Source: Armigeres subalbatus
Taxonomy: Eukaryota > Arthropoda > Insecta > Diptera > Culicidae
Reading direction: 5' to 3'
DNA length: 64,000 bases
Assembly: GCF_024139115.2 (NCBI RefSeq)
Contig: NC_085139.1
Location: 254,482,067 to 254,546,066 of the forward strand
Made by a program: the position numbers and the translations under genes. Of this stretch, positions 11,688 to 22,129 are shown in pieces; position 1 is the first letter of the stretch, and every line of letters begins with the position of its first letter. The notes beneath the pieces are model-generated. The model did not search any database. It was not told where the DNA came from and saw nothing but the letters and a program-made list of their open reading frames with translations.

Positions 11688-12380
11688 TCAATGTCCCGAA
11701 AGACCGCACTTCTCGCATTTCTTGTCCTTCGCCGGGCAGCAATCCTCGTTAGCATAATGCCCAACACGACCACATCGAAAACATTCGTTCTTGGAAGTTG
11801 AAAGTTTGTTTATATCTGCGGAACGCTTTAACTGCTGTCGTACTTTTTCGATAGTTTCGAGCGAACGGCCTTCATTTATAATTTCTGTCAAGGTCATTGA
11901 TGGTTTCGTCAGTATTTTCGCTCGAAGCTCGTCGGATGATCCCTTTTCAAAGATCTGCTCTTTGATGTTTTCTTCCAGCCAATCTTGGTATTCGCATAGA
12001 TTACCCTGCTCTCGCAAACGGAGAACAAACTTTGAAATCTTCTCATCAGGTTCTTGCTGCAAATTCCGGAAGATATGGCGCTCCTGTGGCAAGCACTTCA
12101 TGGGCAAGAAATGACCGTCTAGCACTCCAACAGCTTCCTGGTAAGCATCCGATCCTACAGGCACTGGCTGATTTCCATCGCCCACTAGACTATCATATAT
12201 ATCCTGTACGCTTTCCCCCGCAAAGTGGAGTAGGTATGATTTCTTTCTGCTCGGAAGAGCCACATTATTGACGTCCAAAAAAATCTCGAAAGAACGTTTC
12301 CACTTCTTCCATCTCGAACTAACATTCGTCGTGTCGTCTGGATCGAATGGTAACATTCCGCTCCCTGCTGCAGGATTCAT
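11688..12380 (-). pseudogene. gypsy gag with zinc knuckles
   Basis: The 230-residue frame starts MNPAAGSGMLPFDPDD, a usual gag leader, followed by the capsid-like region with WKKWKRSFEIFLD. A zinc knuckle CFRCGRVGHYANEDC lies near the C-terminus, with a second starting CEKCGLSGH. A TGA interrupts the second knuckle at about 11686; the same frame then continues to about 11490, where it shifts into the protease frame. Gag forms the particle shell and the knuckles bind the RNA genome. Confidence 0.9.
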
Positions 12381-12521
12381 CTTTGTTGTTGTTGTTTCCT
12401 CTTCCTCAAAACTCGCCCGCTGCTAAGTTTGACATAGAGAAATCACTTCGATTACGAATTCAATCACCGTTTCTCGATCACGAATCCAATTACTTTAAAC
12501 TCGCACGCGCCCGCGAATTCT

Positions 12522-12535
12522 ATCCTCGTCGCCAA
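12522..12535 (-). other. probable tRNA primer-binding site of the gypsy element
   Basis: On the minus strand TGGCGACGAGGAT starts one base after the 5' LTR. It begins with TGG, the complement of a tRNA CCA end; which tRNA is used was not determined. Confidence 0.6.
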
Positions 12536-12698
12536 TGTTAGAATTGCACTTTAATTACCGAAATTAAATACGAATTTAATACGAAGTTACAAATCACGCT
12601 TTTATTCTTTTTCCTTTCTGTTGTACACCGCTCTCCTTCCTTACCTCTGTTACCCAGGGGCGGATTCAGGTTATACCGCAACCCAAGAAAACATAACA
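12536..12698 (-). repeat. 5' LTR of the gypsy element
   Basis: A 163-bp direct repeat matching 8770-8932; by the orientation of the genes this is the promoter LTR. Confidence 0.95.
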
Positions 12699-12778
12699 GG
12701 GTGTATAACAGTTGTTTGGGATCTTTCTGGATTAATAAATTTTCTAATATTTATAAAACTTTAAGTGAAACACTTATC

Positions 12779-12926
12779 AAATCTAGACCAACATTTGAAA
12801 AGGGCGTAACAGCCAAAATTTATTCATTCTGATTCTTCGTCTACATATATAGCTATATATGTAGACAAGGAATCAGAAGGAATAATTTTTGGCGGTTACG
12901 CCCTTTTCAAATGTTGGTCTAGATTT
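12779..12926. repeat. 148-bp palindrome with no loop
   Basis: Two 74-base arms meet at AG|CT between 12852 and 12853. The outer arms read AAATCTAGACCAACATTTG and its inverse, and only a handful of mismatches lie along the stem. The centre is TATATAGCTATATA. It resembles a fold-back MITE; a clear target duplication was not found. Confidence 0.9.
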
Positions 12927-13545
12927 ATTATCAGTATAAATCATATCTATAGAAAACATCATCGAAAACAGTTTTAATTATTGTTAGTGTTTTGTTTAAT
13001 CGTAATTGAAGAAATTTGATGAAAAAGCTGCAAATGCAAGAAAACTCCTAAGTAAGCATGAGGCAGAAGCAAGATGGATTGCATGTTTAAGATATATTTA
13101 TGCAGACTATAAATCCATAATAAAAGTTGAAATAAAGCTAAAAAGAACCCCAATATGATGCATTAGGTTATAATTATAATACGCCCATTAGGTTCGCTTC
13201 AACTCAACTTAAATAGTTTGCACAGGTCTTAAATTTGCTCTATAAAGGCTTCATCCCCATGGCTAATTGATTACTACATTCTGCAGATAAGAAGTTTTTA
13301 CTTATATTTACAGAAATTTGATCAAAATGCTTCTAACTACCTCAATCGACATGATCATTAATCCTATTAGGTTGGCACCTCATCATTCAAATTTAGTAAG
13401 TAATTAACGTTTGTTATATATCGATTCACCGTAACGTCATTGGCCTTTTCGATCGAAAAACTTCTTTTTCGCTGCAAAAAAAAGTGAATCAATACCAAAC
13501 ATTCATTCATATATAGATCGCATCACTCGAAATCTAACCACCCAC
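12927..13545 (-). other. non-coding DNA between palindrome and exon 2
   Basis: AT-rich DNA without open frames of note; the start of proposed intron 2 (donor GTGGGT at 13545-13540, minus strand). Confidence 0.4.
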
Positions 13546-13791
13546 CTGTGATCAACGTGTCCGGATCCTCCTGAACGCGAGCCGCCGCACCCGCACCAGT
13601 ACCCGATTCGCCTTGGGCTGTTGTCTTCAGCTTGACGAGGCCATTGTTGGCCGCTGATAGTTGCTTGTGTCGCAAATATGCCCTCCTGTACTCGTCATCG
13701 GCCACCAGTGAGCTCTGCTCGCCACCGCCTCCGCCCACGCTCACACGGTACTCGGCCAGTGGAATGACCGTCGATGACACCGCCACCCAAT
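13546..13791 (-). CDS. secreted-protein gene, exon 2
   Basis: It begins after a clear acceptor (ACGCAG at 13797-13792, preceded by TTTTCTTTACG) and continues the exon 1 frame: WVAVSSTVIPLAEYRVSV, a run of five glycines, EQSSLVADDEYRRAYLRHKQ, then a Gly/Ala-rich segment GESGTGAGAAARVQ. It leaves at CACAG/GTGGGT with phase 1. If that donor is not used, the frame reads seven more residues and stops near 13523, so a two-exon gene of about 124 residues is the alternative. Third-position GC is high against an AT-rich background, which supports coding. The family was not recognised. No cysteines are visible in this exon, so it is not a disulphide-rich toxin or antimicrobial type. Confidence 0.7.
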
Positions 13792-13862
13792 CTGCGTGAT
13801 GCGTAAAGAAAAGCGATGAGTCAACCCCCCACCAATTGCGTACAGTTTCCGATACAGCTTAC

Positions 13863-13968
13863 CAGGTTCGTATTTTTGTCCGGCGATCTTCTTGTAGTAC
13901 ATGGGACCTGCGTCGACGGTGACCAACGCAAGTGCCGTCAGTACAATTGCGATCACTTTGACTTCCAT
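13863..13968 (-). CDS. secreted-protein gene, exon 1 with signal peptide
   Basis: The ATG at 13968-13966 opens a classical signal peptide: MEVK, then a hydrophobic core VIAIVLTALALVTV, with a likely cut after DA. The mature protein begins GPMYYKKIAGQKYEP. After 35 codons plus one base the exon ends at a strong donor, CTG/GTAAGC (13863/13862). The 71-bp intron to exon 2 is a typical short insect intron. The protein would enter the secretory pathway. It was not matched to a known family. Upstream DNA (14000-14330) is GC-richer and may be the 5' UTR and promoter. Confidence 0.75.
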
Positions 13969-14779
13969 TATCAGCCGGGTTCGGCACTAGAACGGCGTTT
14001 AGTTCACGCGATTGGTAAACGAGGCGCCAAAACTGGGGTGATCTCTTCGAGAGAGCACAAGTGAAACTATCTTTGACGGTTGGATTGAAATGAACAGCAG
14101 AGGTCCGGACCCGTTTTCTCCATACGTATGAAGCTTGTTTACGCGCGAAGGTGGGTGGCACGATGGCAAAAGGCCAGCATGCTGACGGTACGTAGTTATA
14201 CAGCAGCGGTTGAGTCGAGTCAGTCGTGCGCGGGAGATTTCTCTCTGCCGATGAATGACGACGACACCTGCTGAAGAGGCGGTGAAGAGTGGCCCCATGC
14301 AGCTGGTTGCGGTGAACGTGTGAACTTAAGAATCGTGAGCATGAATGAAAGTGATCGACCTTTTCTGCGATGGATAGGTTTGAAGCTTAGTCACAATTCA
14401 GGTGGAATAAAGAGACAAATTAATTCAAACGTTCGAAAACAATATCTGATGGTGCCTAAGTAGTGCGAAGGTCGTCCAGAAGGGGACAAAACATCAAAGT
14501 TATTCATCTACGTTTGTCGTAACATTTGCGATTTACCGACTGGAATTGTGATGCGCTCCTCTGTAAATTTCTGTGGCTAATTTACTAGGGTGTCCCAATT
14601 TCCATTAGATAAAGGGATTAGATATTGGGAATGAGTTGTTAACTTTATTGTTTACTGTTTATGGGTGCGATAGATACCGAAATTGACTTCAGATGTGTGC
14701 ACTGTATATTGCTCGTAAAAAAACCGGCGCTCAACAAAGTTAAACAAAACTCAATTCATTTAAACTGTCTCAACGTAAC
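13969..14779. other. upstream region of the secreted-protein gene
   Basis: The first 350 bases are GC-richer than the background and have short overlapping open frames on both strands, as promoter or 5' UTR DNA often does. Beyond 14330 it is AT-rich and featureless. Confidence 0.4.
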
Positions 14780-15147
14780 ATTATGCTAAGTTTAGACAAA
14801 GCAAGTCAGTTGAACAAGTCGCTTGAATTGAACGCGAATTGAACGTCTAAGGGCCGATGCCCACGTAGCGTTTTTTCAAGCTGCGTGCACGCCGCGTCCA
14901 CGCAAGGTACCCAGCATCAAATGTAGTCGTGCACACGGTTACGTGTGCATTACTCCATTTGACGCTGGGTACCTTGCGTGAACGCGGCGAGCACGCAGCG
15001 TAGAAAACCGCTACGTGGACATCGGCCCTAAACATCTTCATTCATCACACTTGAACGAAAAGAAAGTTGAACAAGTTCAACTTTTTGCAAGTCAATTGAA
15101 TTCAACTGAGTTGTTCAATTCACTTGCCCTGTCAAAACGTAGCATTA
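14780..15147. mobile_element. fold-back MITE, split by an inner MITE
   Basis: The outer arms TTATGCTAAGTTTAGACAAA (from 14781) and the inverse of GTCAAAACGTAGCATTA (15131-15147) match, and both continue inward with GTTGAAC/CAATTGAA-type sequence. The centre is occupied by a separate element at 14851-15028. Without that insert it would be about 190 bp. Confidence 0.6.
14851..15028. mobile_element. PIF/Harbinger-type MITE, 178 bp
   Basis: The ends are GGGCCGATGCCCACGTAGCG and its near-perfect inverse, and the whole element folds on itself. A TAA triplet flanks it on both sides (14848-14850 and 15029-15031). A 3-bp T-A rich duplication with GGG/CCC ends is the signature of PIF/Harbinger elements. 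It is GC-rich against an AT-rich host. Confidence 0.85.
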
Positions 15148-15925
15148 AAATATTTCTCCATCGGTTTCTCGAACGGGTTTGTTGCCATAGCAGAATGGGA
15201 AGAGTATTTATCATCGATGTTTTTTGAACACCCTAATCAATCACACTTGCGGAACGGAAAAGTGTACAAGAGCAAAGATGACTTCGCGCGCATTTAAAAA
15301 CAATTACCCATCATTTGCATTTGTTTACATTCCAAATGGAGGGGGAGACGCGTGTTGGCGCTTAGTCGATGCCATTGATGCATAAGCACGCCGTAGTGCG
15401 ACGACTGGACCTTACAGGGGGTTGGCATGGGAAAATTTCAATGGACAGGTTTCTTTACAACTTCTTGGTTGGTGTGATGTGGCTGGGGACGGACGGTGAG
15501 AATATGTGAAGGCAGTATCAATAATATGATGATGGGAACTTATTGGGATGAATGATTTCCTAATGTCGGTCATATGTAAATTAGATGGACTTATATAAAA
15601 ACGTTCCATAGAAAATCAAAAATTGCATATATGCACGTGTAGTAATCAAAACTTGTATAGGCCGATACAAATATTAAATTTATTTTATGTCCGACAGTTC
15701 TTAGAAAACGTGAGGGGGGGGGATAAAAAAAATAACAAGGAAACGAAAAAAAATCCAAAATGGGAATAATTGCATGAAAAATTGGGAATTTTAATGGAAA
15801 ATGATAGCAAAGAATGTTAAGAGAAAGCAAAGAATATGAATATTTGTAATATATTTATTCAGTAATGAACTTAGCACAAACTTTATATAATTAAAAAAAT
15901 ACTGGAATTTATTTCCGTAGAAATT
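15148..15925. other. non-coding stretch
   Basis: No supported gene. A G-run lies at 15713-15721 and A-runs follow. Confidence 0.4.
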
Positions 15926-15939
15926 TTAGTTTTTCTTTT

Positions 15940-16242
15940 TGGGAAACTCCCTCTCCTTGGTGAGTTCAGTGCGAGATTTCTCTTGTTTCGGACGGCAGAA
16001 CGATCGTGCGATCGGCCGAAATATTGTGCTCTGCATTGCGCGGCCGGTAATAAAAATCAGTTTAGTGCGTGATTTCTCGTGTTTCAGGTATTGCGCTTTG
16101 ATCCGGTCGAGACAAGTGCGATCTTCTATAGCTTGCAGTAGCCATCGGGAAAGTAAGTACAGTGCGTGTGTTATTCGTCGCGAGCCGGAGAAAAAAAATA
16201 TCTTTTTGATATTCGACGGATAATGCGCTTTGTTCCGGTTAA
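15940..16242 (+). other. possible 5' UTR of a non-LTR element, left part
   Basis: It contains repeated CAGTGCGTGATTTCTCGTG and GGGAAAGTAAGTACAGTGCG motifs, which recur in degraded form just right of the TTAA element (near 18724). The two flanks therefore look like one earlier sequence split by the TTAA element. The retrotransposon assignment is a guess from style only. Confidence 0.3.
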
Positions 16243-16499
16243 AGGCTGGTTTACAGTTCGGAAAACGTGTCCTGGAATTTGGTCTCCCATGTAATTTAAA
16301 TGGGAGCGGGATTTGCGTTTCCCGTGACAGGAGCAGAAGTCTACACGAAAAAAATATTTTCCTGAAGTGTAAACCCAATCGCGGGAAAAGTGTACGGTTA
16401 AAAATCCCATGTGTAGAGATGCAAATCCCGCGGGGAAACAATTCCGTTTGAATTGATTCCGCACGGGAAATGTGTAATCTATGACGGAAATTTATTATG

Positions 16500-16925
16500 G
16501 GAAGAATTTAGTGAAGTGATAGATAGATAGATAGATAGCGAAAAGTGAGAAATGTGAGAAGTGTGAAGAGAAAACTAAGGAATGATAAGCGAGAAATGAA
16601 AAAATGAGTAAGAAAGCAACGAGCAGTGAGAATAAGAAGTAAGAAGTGTAAAATTAGAAGTGAGAGTTGAGTAGTGAGAAATGAGTAGTGAGAATGAGGC
16701 GCGAGAAGTGAAGAGTATGAAGTGAGTTATGAAGAGTGAGAAAAGAAAAGTGAAAAGTGACTAATGAGAAGTGAGAAGTGAGGAATGATAAGTGAAAAAA
16801 TGAGTTGTGAAAAGTGAAATGAATAGTTAGAAGTTGGAATTGAGAATGAGAAGTAATCAAGAGCAAAATGAGAAATGAGTACTAAGAAGTGAGAAGTGAA
16901 AAGTGAGCAGTGATATTTGAGAAAT
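16500..16925 (+). repeat. degenerate GTGAGAA/AAGTGAG microsatellite
   Basis: Around 400 bases of variants of AGAAGTGAG; complementary in type to the CTCAC array that follows at once, so the pair can fold back. Confidence 0.8.
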
Positions 16926-16929
16926 AGTG

Positions 16930-17215
16930 CATAGTGAGACTCGCTCTAACTCATTCTCACTCACTCGCTCTAACTCATTCTCACTCACTTGCTCTAACTC
17001 ATTCTCACTCACTCGCTCTAACTCATTCTCACTCACTCAATCTCACTCATACACACACATTCTCACTCACTCGCTCAATCTCACTCACTCACTCAATCTC
17101 ACTCACTCACTCACATTCACTAACTCTGGCTCAGTCACTTATTCACTCGCACTCAGTCACTCACTAACTCTTTCTTACTCACTCACTCTCTCTCATTCCC
17201 GTACTTTCACACACT
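16930..17215 (+). repeat. CTCACTCACT microsatellite, first array
   Basis: CTCACTCACTCGCTCTAACT-type repeats, an internal higher-order unit of about 30 bases repeated four times (16945-17050), then plain CTCACTCA. Confidence 0.85.
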
Positions 17216-17458
17216 CATTTGCAACTGCCGGTTGCTCAACGGGGAGCCTTCCTGAAACTCCCTGACATCAATACACCTCAGGGTCGGCATGCTTAACGGG
17301 AAGATTCGAGATACAAGGAATGACCGCACGGAAGCACAGAAAAACTCACATTCTTTGGTTTCGTTCGCTACATTTATTCGGACTTTTCCGACACTCTTCC
17401 ACACTGTCCCACTTTCTTATACTACGCTAACCTGAGTTCCACGGTATTCGCTTCTTTG

Positions 17459-17800
17459 CCGCCAATCAGCGGCTCTTCACGCAACGGAATGGGTTCGGTC
17501 CTTCTAATAGCGTCCTCTGCAGGTTCGTACGCCATCCGGGGCCTCTCCAAGCGTGTTGAAGGACTCGGACTTTGGCTCGTATCGATGGAACTGCCGTTCC
17601 CGACTTGACACTCCTTTTCCGCCAATTAGCGGCTAGCACTCCTCCACACTCAAACTTGGTGATAGGATGCAATGGCGTCCTCTGCAGACTCATGCGCCAT
17701 CCAGGAGCCTCTTATGTTGCCGAGTATGTTGACGGACTCGGTCGTCGGCCTGAATCTCCGGAACTGTCCCCAAGGGAAGGGGGGGGGGGGGGGGGGTCAT
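17459..17800 (+). repeat. imperfect two-copy tandem duplication, period about 163 bp
   Basis: Two blocks share CGCCAAT(C/T)AGCGGCT, GCGTCCTCTGCAG and the CGCCATCC...CCTCT stretch at matching spacing. It lies in the non-microsatellite middle of the TTAA element and may be captured foreign sequence. A 17-20 base G-run follows at about 17780. Confidence 0.6.
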
Positions 17801-18189
17801 CAACTTGGTTTTGTACCACCGAATGGCGGTGCACTCTACAGTTCCGGAATTTACTATCTCGTTCGGTAGATTAAGGAGGACGATCCTCTACCTTTCGCCA
17901 TCACCGTGTTACTCCCTTTCTTCTCTTCTCCCATCCCCCCACCTGCCAAGCGTAGATCATCATGGCGTATTCCTTGCCATCCTGTTGCTACCAATATGGA
18001 GTCCGTAGCGAACTCTGGTGGTGGGATTTTAAAACCCATAAGGTAGCGAAGGCTGCGTACTACACAGTGGGTGGACAAAATACCAAAATACGGAGAAAAC
18101 TGTACTACATATGCGGACACTACTCATTCGGCTTAAACATTTCACGACGTAAAGTTCACAAAGTATCAAAAACATTCAACACTGAACTA

Positions 18190-18480
18190 CGAACACTTAC
18201 ACATTCTCACTCACTCACTCAACCTCACACACTCATTCTCACTCACTCACTCAACCCCACACACTCATTCTCACTTACTCACGAATTCTCACTTACTCAC
18301 GAATTCTCACTCACTCACTTTCACTAAATCACTCGTTCACTCACTCACTCACTTTGAAATACTCACCCATTCTCACTTACTCATTTTCACTCACTTGCTC
18401 ACTCACTACCTCTTTCTCTCCCACTCAATCGCTCTCTCTCACTCATTATCTCCCTTTCTCTCACTATATCTCCCTCTTCT
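18190..18480 (+). repeat. CTCACTCACT microsatellite, second array
   Basis: CTCACTCACTCAACC and CACGAATTCTCACTTACT variants; inside the TTAA element near its right end. Confidence 0.8.
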
Positions 18481-18722
18481 CGTTATCTTTCCAACTCTTG
18501 TATAAAGAAATCCGAATCTAAACCCCGAAGTGTAAACTCAAGCACGGGCGAGGATACGCAGATTCTTAAATCCCGAAGAAAAATCCTGAAGTGTAAACCC
18601 AATCACGGAAAATGTTTTGACAGTGGAGACTTATCGGCGGAAAATTTTCCCTGATAAAACCCGGAGCAAAATCCCGTAACAAATTCCGCGGACACGTTTT
18701 CCGAACTGTAAACCAGCGTTAA

Positions 18723-19325
18723 GTAAGGGCAAGTAAGTACAGAATACTGCACGTCGGTTCGGTCGTCAAAAACTCGATCCTATACAGTTTGCATATGCCA
18801 TCGGGCATGCATGGTGACTATTGTCCATGCTCGGTTCATATACACGTCGAACGATCTGGTATCGTTGTAGTTTGTGCGGTCGGGAAGTAAATCAATAGAT
18901 ATACGTTTGGTCGTGTTCCTGCTCGGTGTGCAGGTAGTTAGTTTGTTCTACTTTGTGGGGCCGAATTATGGTTAGGTGAAATCACTATCGCTTATCAGAG
19001 TGAATCCAGATCCAACGATGCCTACCAACTAACTGATAATCCTTCCTGTGGTTTTTGTGGAGAGGCAGAGGTAAACACGGTCTTCAAATAGCAAAAACCA
19101 CCTACTAATATTCCTTCCCTCTTCCTAACTGACTACAAGGACGTGTCCGACGCCGTTATTGATCATTTGATTATTAGAGTCACTGAAACTTGCACACTGA
19201 GAATGCTTGAACAATCCCAGTCAATCATTCAGTTGATTCTTTGTGCAATTTCACTGATTCTGGTCAATCACGGAATAGCAACCATAGATATGTGTAGTCA
19301 GTCAAAGCTAAGCTAAGCTAAGCTT
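18723..19325 (+). other. possible non-LTR element UTR remnant with (GCTAA)n tail
   Basis: It continues the sequence style of 15940-16242 and ends at AAGCTAAGCTAAGCTAAGCT (near 19307-19326), a short tandem tail of the sort left by LINE insertion. There is no open frame, so any coding part has been deleted. Confidence 0.35.
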
Positions 19326-20754
19326 GGGAAAGTCTTTCCCCTTGGATATGTTACCTTGCCGCGGTGGGTGGGCTTACGCCATTAGCACTGATATGGCAAC
19401 CAAAGACATATCCTGTCGTGGTGGTATCACATGTTGACTATTTTTGTTTAATGCCGCGTCATAATCTGGCATTGACGCACTGATCTTACGGATGTGATCC
19501 AACGGACATCGAGTCTTGGAGCCTTGAATGGTAGTGCAGTCAGGCAGATCTCATCCCTCAGTGATAATGGTGGTAGATCTCTTCTTTTCTGCAATACTTT
19601 TCTGAAGCGTTCTCTGATTATGATGAGTCGTAGCCGCGCTTAATTCTAGCTAGATAGGTACTTATTTTTATTGAGTGTGATCAATTTTATCGACGGTAAT
19701 AGGGAATTGACTGTTGGATTCACTGAGTTGAAGTTTTATCAAAACTAGGAAAGTGACGCCTTTTTCTGTTATGGCTCACTTTGAAGAACCATAATTAAAA
19801 ATACCACAAATTATAACGATGGTATGCAAACTATCTTATAATGGCTTCATTCTCGATAATTTTTACTAATAGATAGGGAATAGGCGTGATGAAGCCTTAC
19901 TTTGCCACCGAAAAGTGAATCTATAGCTCTGACCACGACCCACACAATTATAGTTACGCTTGCTTTTAAGGCTTTAGGACAATTAGACAACTTAGAGACC
20001 ATTTCTTCATCTTCGCATAACGCTTTAACTAGGTTTTTCGTCTAAGCAAACCTGACCTTTAGTGATAAACAAATGGAGGCAATTTACTGACATCTATACG
20101 CAACATAATCTACAACTAGCACAGATTTAAACTGAATAACGTAGGAAACATGTAATAACTAAGACAGACACAATGATAGAATTAAACTTGTAAGACGTTA
20201 TGACACCGTACTAAACATTTGACATAATTATGACAGGATACGAAAAGATTGACGATAGAAACATAGACGTGGAGATCAATCATAAGACTTCCTAAGCCCA
20301 TCATCAAATTGAAGCTCATGAACTGTCGAATCTTGTTTGGAGGCAATTCCGATGCTGTCGAGGACTATCGTAGCCCACAATGATAGTATTCGGGGTTTTC
20401 TCGAAATGAAGTTCAGAATATGTAGTGATTAAAATTGTGAGTAGAGAATTTTTGATGATTGCTTGGTGAACGGTTCTAAACTGCGGCCCGCTTTGGCCTT
20501 TTACTGCAGTTTTAGAGGCTTTCACTAAATAATCCTCAAAATCTAATGCAACATTATAGTTAAAATACGTTTTCATTAGAGTTTCCTACTTCATCATCAA
20601 TATCATTATATTTAGACTGAAACACGTGCGATTGATGATTAACTAATTTTTTTTTTTTGAGTTACGCCCCACTTGTTTTATGAAAAATAAAACATTCTTT
20701 CAAACAACTTCTAAAATAAATCTCTTACTTACTTTATACTTCATACTTAATGGG
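19326..20754. other. non-coding stretch
   Basis: No supported gene or terminal-repeat element; AT-rich with a T-run at 20648-20659. Confidence 0.4.
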
Positions 20755-21885
20755 CTACAGCTCTTCGATGAACCTACGCCGAATGGAGTACCCTTCTCCA
20801 GTACCCTGGGCCAATCGCTTCCAGTCGCCCTGAACATTGAGCGCCCACAGGTCCTCTTCAACTGCAAAAAGCCATCGTCTACGCGGCCTTCCACGAAGCC
20901 TGCGGACTCTTCCGGGTTCTTTACTAAATATTATCTTCGCTTGACGTTCTTCCGGCATACGAACAACGTGTCCAGTCCATCGTAGTCTGCCGTGTTGTAT
21001 AAGCTTAACAATATCCAGCCCTTTATACACCTGGTACAACTGGTGAATCATGCGACGCCGCCAGATACCGTTCTCCTGTTTACCGCCGAGTATTGTCCGC
21101 AGCATCTTACACTCAAATACTCCGAAAGCTCGTCGATCAGCCTCCTTTAACGTTCATGTTTCATGGCCGTTTAAAGCCACCGGAAGAATCAGAGTAGTAT
21201 ACAGTGCGAGTTTTGTTTTTGTTTGCAGACTACGAGACTTAAGCTGGTTACGAAGTTCGTAATAGGCCCTATTTGCAGCTGCAATATGCCTTTTCACCTC
21301 GCGGGTAACATCATTATCGCAGATCATTAGTGTTCCTAGATACATCAATTCTTCTACCACTTTAAATTTTTCACCATCCCCACGTTGAACCCACGTTGAT
21401 TGCCAGCAACCATGTACTTCGTTTTGCTGGTATTGATCGTGAGTCCAATCCTCGCTGTCTCCTTATTGAGAGGCACAAAAGCCTCTTCCACGGCACGGCG
21501 ATCGATCCCGATAATGTCGATATCGTCCGCAAATCCCAGGAGCGTATACGATCTTGTGATAATGGTACCGCTTCTTTGCACACCAGCTCTCCTAATCGCT
21601 CCCTCGAGGGCTATATTGAACAGTAGATTCGAGAGTGCATCACCCTGCTTTAATCCATCTAAGGTAACAAATGACGTCGATATTTCTTCCGCAACCCTTA
21701 CACTTGATTTCAATCCGTCCAACTTCATACGAATCAGCCGTATCAGTTTCGCCGGAAAACCATGTTCAAGCATAATTTGCTATAATTCACTCTGTTTCAC
21801 TGAATCGTACGCAGCCTTGAAATCAATAAACAGATGATGTGTCTGCAAGTTGTACTCCCGGAATTTATCAAGGATTTTGTAACTA
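20755..21885 (-). pseudogene. RTE-like reverse transcriptase, 3' half
   Basis: Minus-strand pieces in order: LFIDFKAAYDSV near 21830 (first catalytic Asp), MLEHGFPAKLIRLI, DGLKQGDALSNLLFNIALEG, then the catalytic GFADDIDIIG near 21525 and NTSKTKYMVAG. Next, in another frame, VEELMYLGTLMICDNDVTRE (21355 on) and finally the C-terminal RWTGHVVRMPE and GRPRRRW (20975-20870). At least two frameshifts separate these. The endonuclease and first RT blocks are missing because the copy is 5'-truncated near 21885. It is a different subfamily from the 2.2-kb copy by sequence. Confidence 0.9.
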
Positions 21886-22129
21886 TCTCCTGTGACGTCC
21901 CTACGTCTATGGAGCGGACGTCCTTACGCCCTTAACCAGCTCACTTCAGATTTTATTTCAGGGTCGTTCTTCGATCTGCTCAGGGGACTCACATTACGAA
22001 GCGGACATAACACAGACAAAATAAACAAGAAGAACACACATACTAAGGCTTTGTTGTTGTGTTTTGTTTTAGTGATTTTTATATTTTTTCATTTTTCTAA
22101 GTTAGGGTTAGTGTTTTAGAGTGTGTAAG

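Larger units (their letters stand above)
8770..12698 (-). mobile_element. Ty3/gypsy LTR retrotransposon, mag-like, internally deleted
   Basis: The element reads on the minus strand and is bounded by two 163-bp LTRs and a 5-bp target duplication GGGTG (8765-8769 and 12699-12703). The LTRs begin TGTTA and end TAACA and differ at only about two positions, so insertion is recent. Next to the 5' LTR (right side) the minus strand reads TGGCGACGAGGAT, a plausible tRNA primer-binding site (12522-12534). Next to the 3' LTR is a purine tract (8933-8948, minus strand). Order gag, protease, RT, RNase H, integrase fits Ty3/gypsy. At about 3.9 kb it is short because DNA between RNase H and integrase is missing. 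It lies in the proposed intron 2 of the secreted-protein gene, in the same orientation. Confidence 0.92.
16243..18718. mobile_element. 2.5-kb TTAA-flanked fold-back element with microsatellite interior
   Basis: Terminal inverted repeats start GCTGGTTTACAGTTCGG (16245) and end with its exact inverse (to 18717); 28 bases match perfectly and similarity goes on after one indel. TTAA flanks both sides (16239-16242 and 18719-18722). Sub-terminal copies of GAAGTGTAAACCC at about 16367 and 18590 may be extra transposase-binding sites. There is no transposase gene, so this would be a non-autonomous DNA transposon. TTAA targets are known for piggyBac, but its usual CCC ends are absent here. Confidence 0.75.

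Noticed and set aside
13999..14298. 100-codon minus frames upstream of the signal-peptide exon
   Set aside because: No link in phase to exon 1 and no motif; more likely 5' UTR or promoter DNA with high GC.
16927..17265. 112-codon frame of NSFSLTRSNSFSLT repeats
   Set aside because: Translation of the CTCACT microsatellite.
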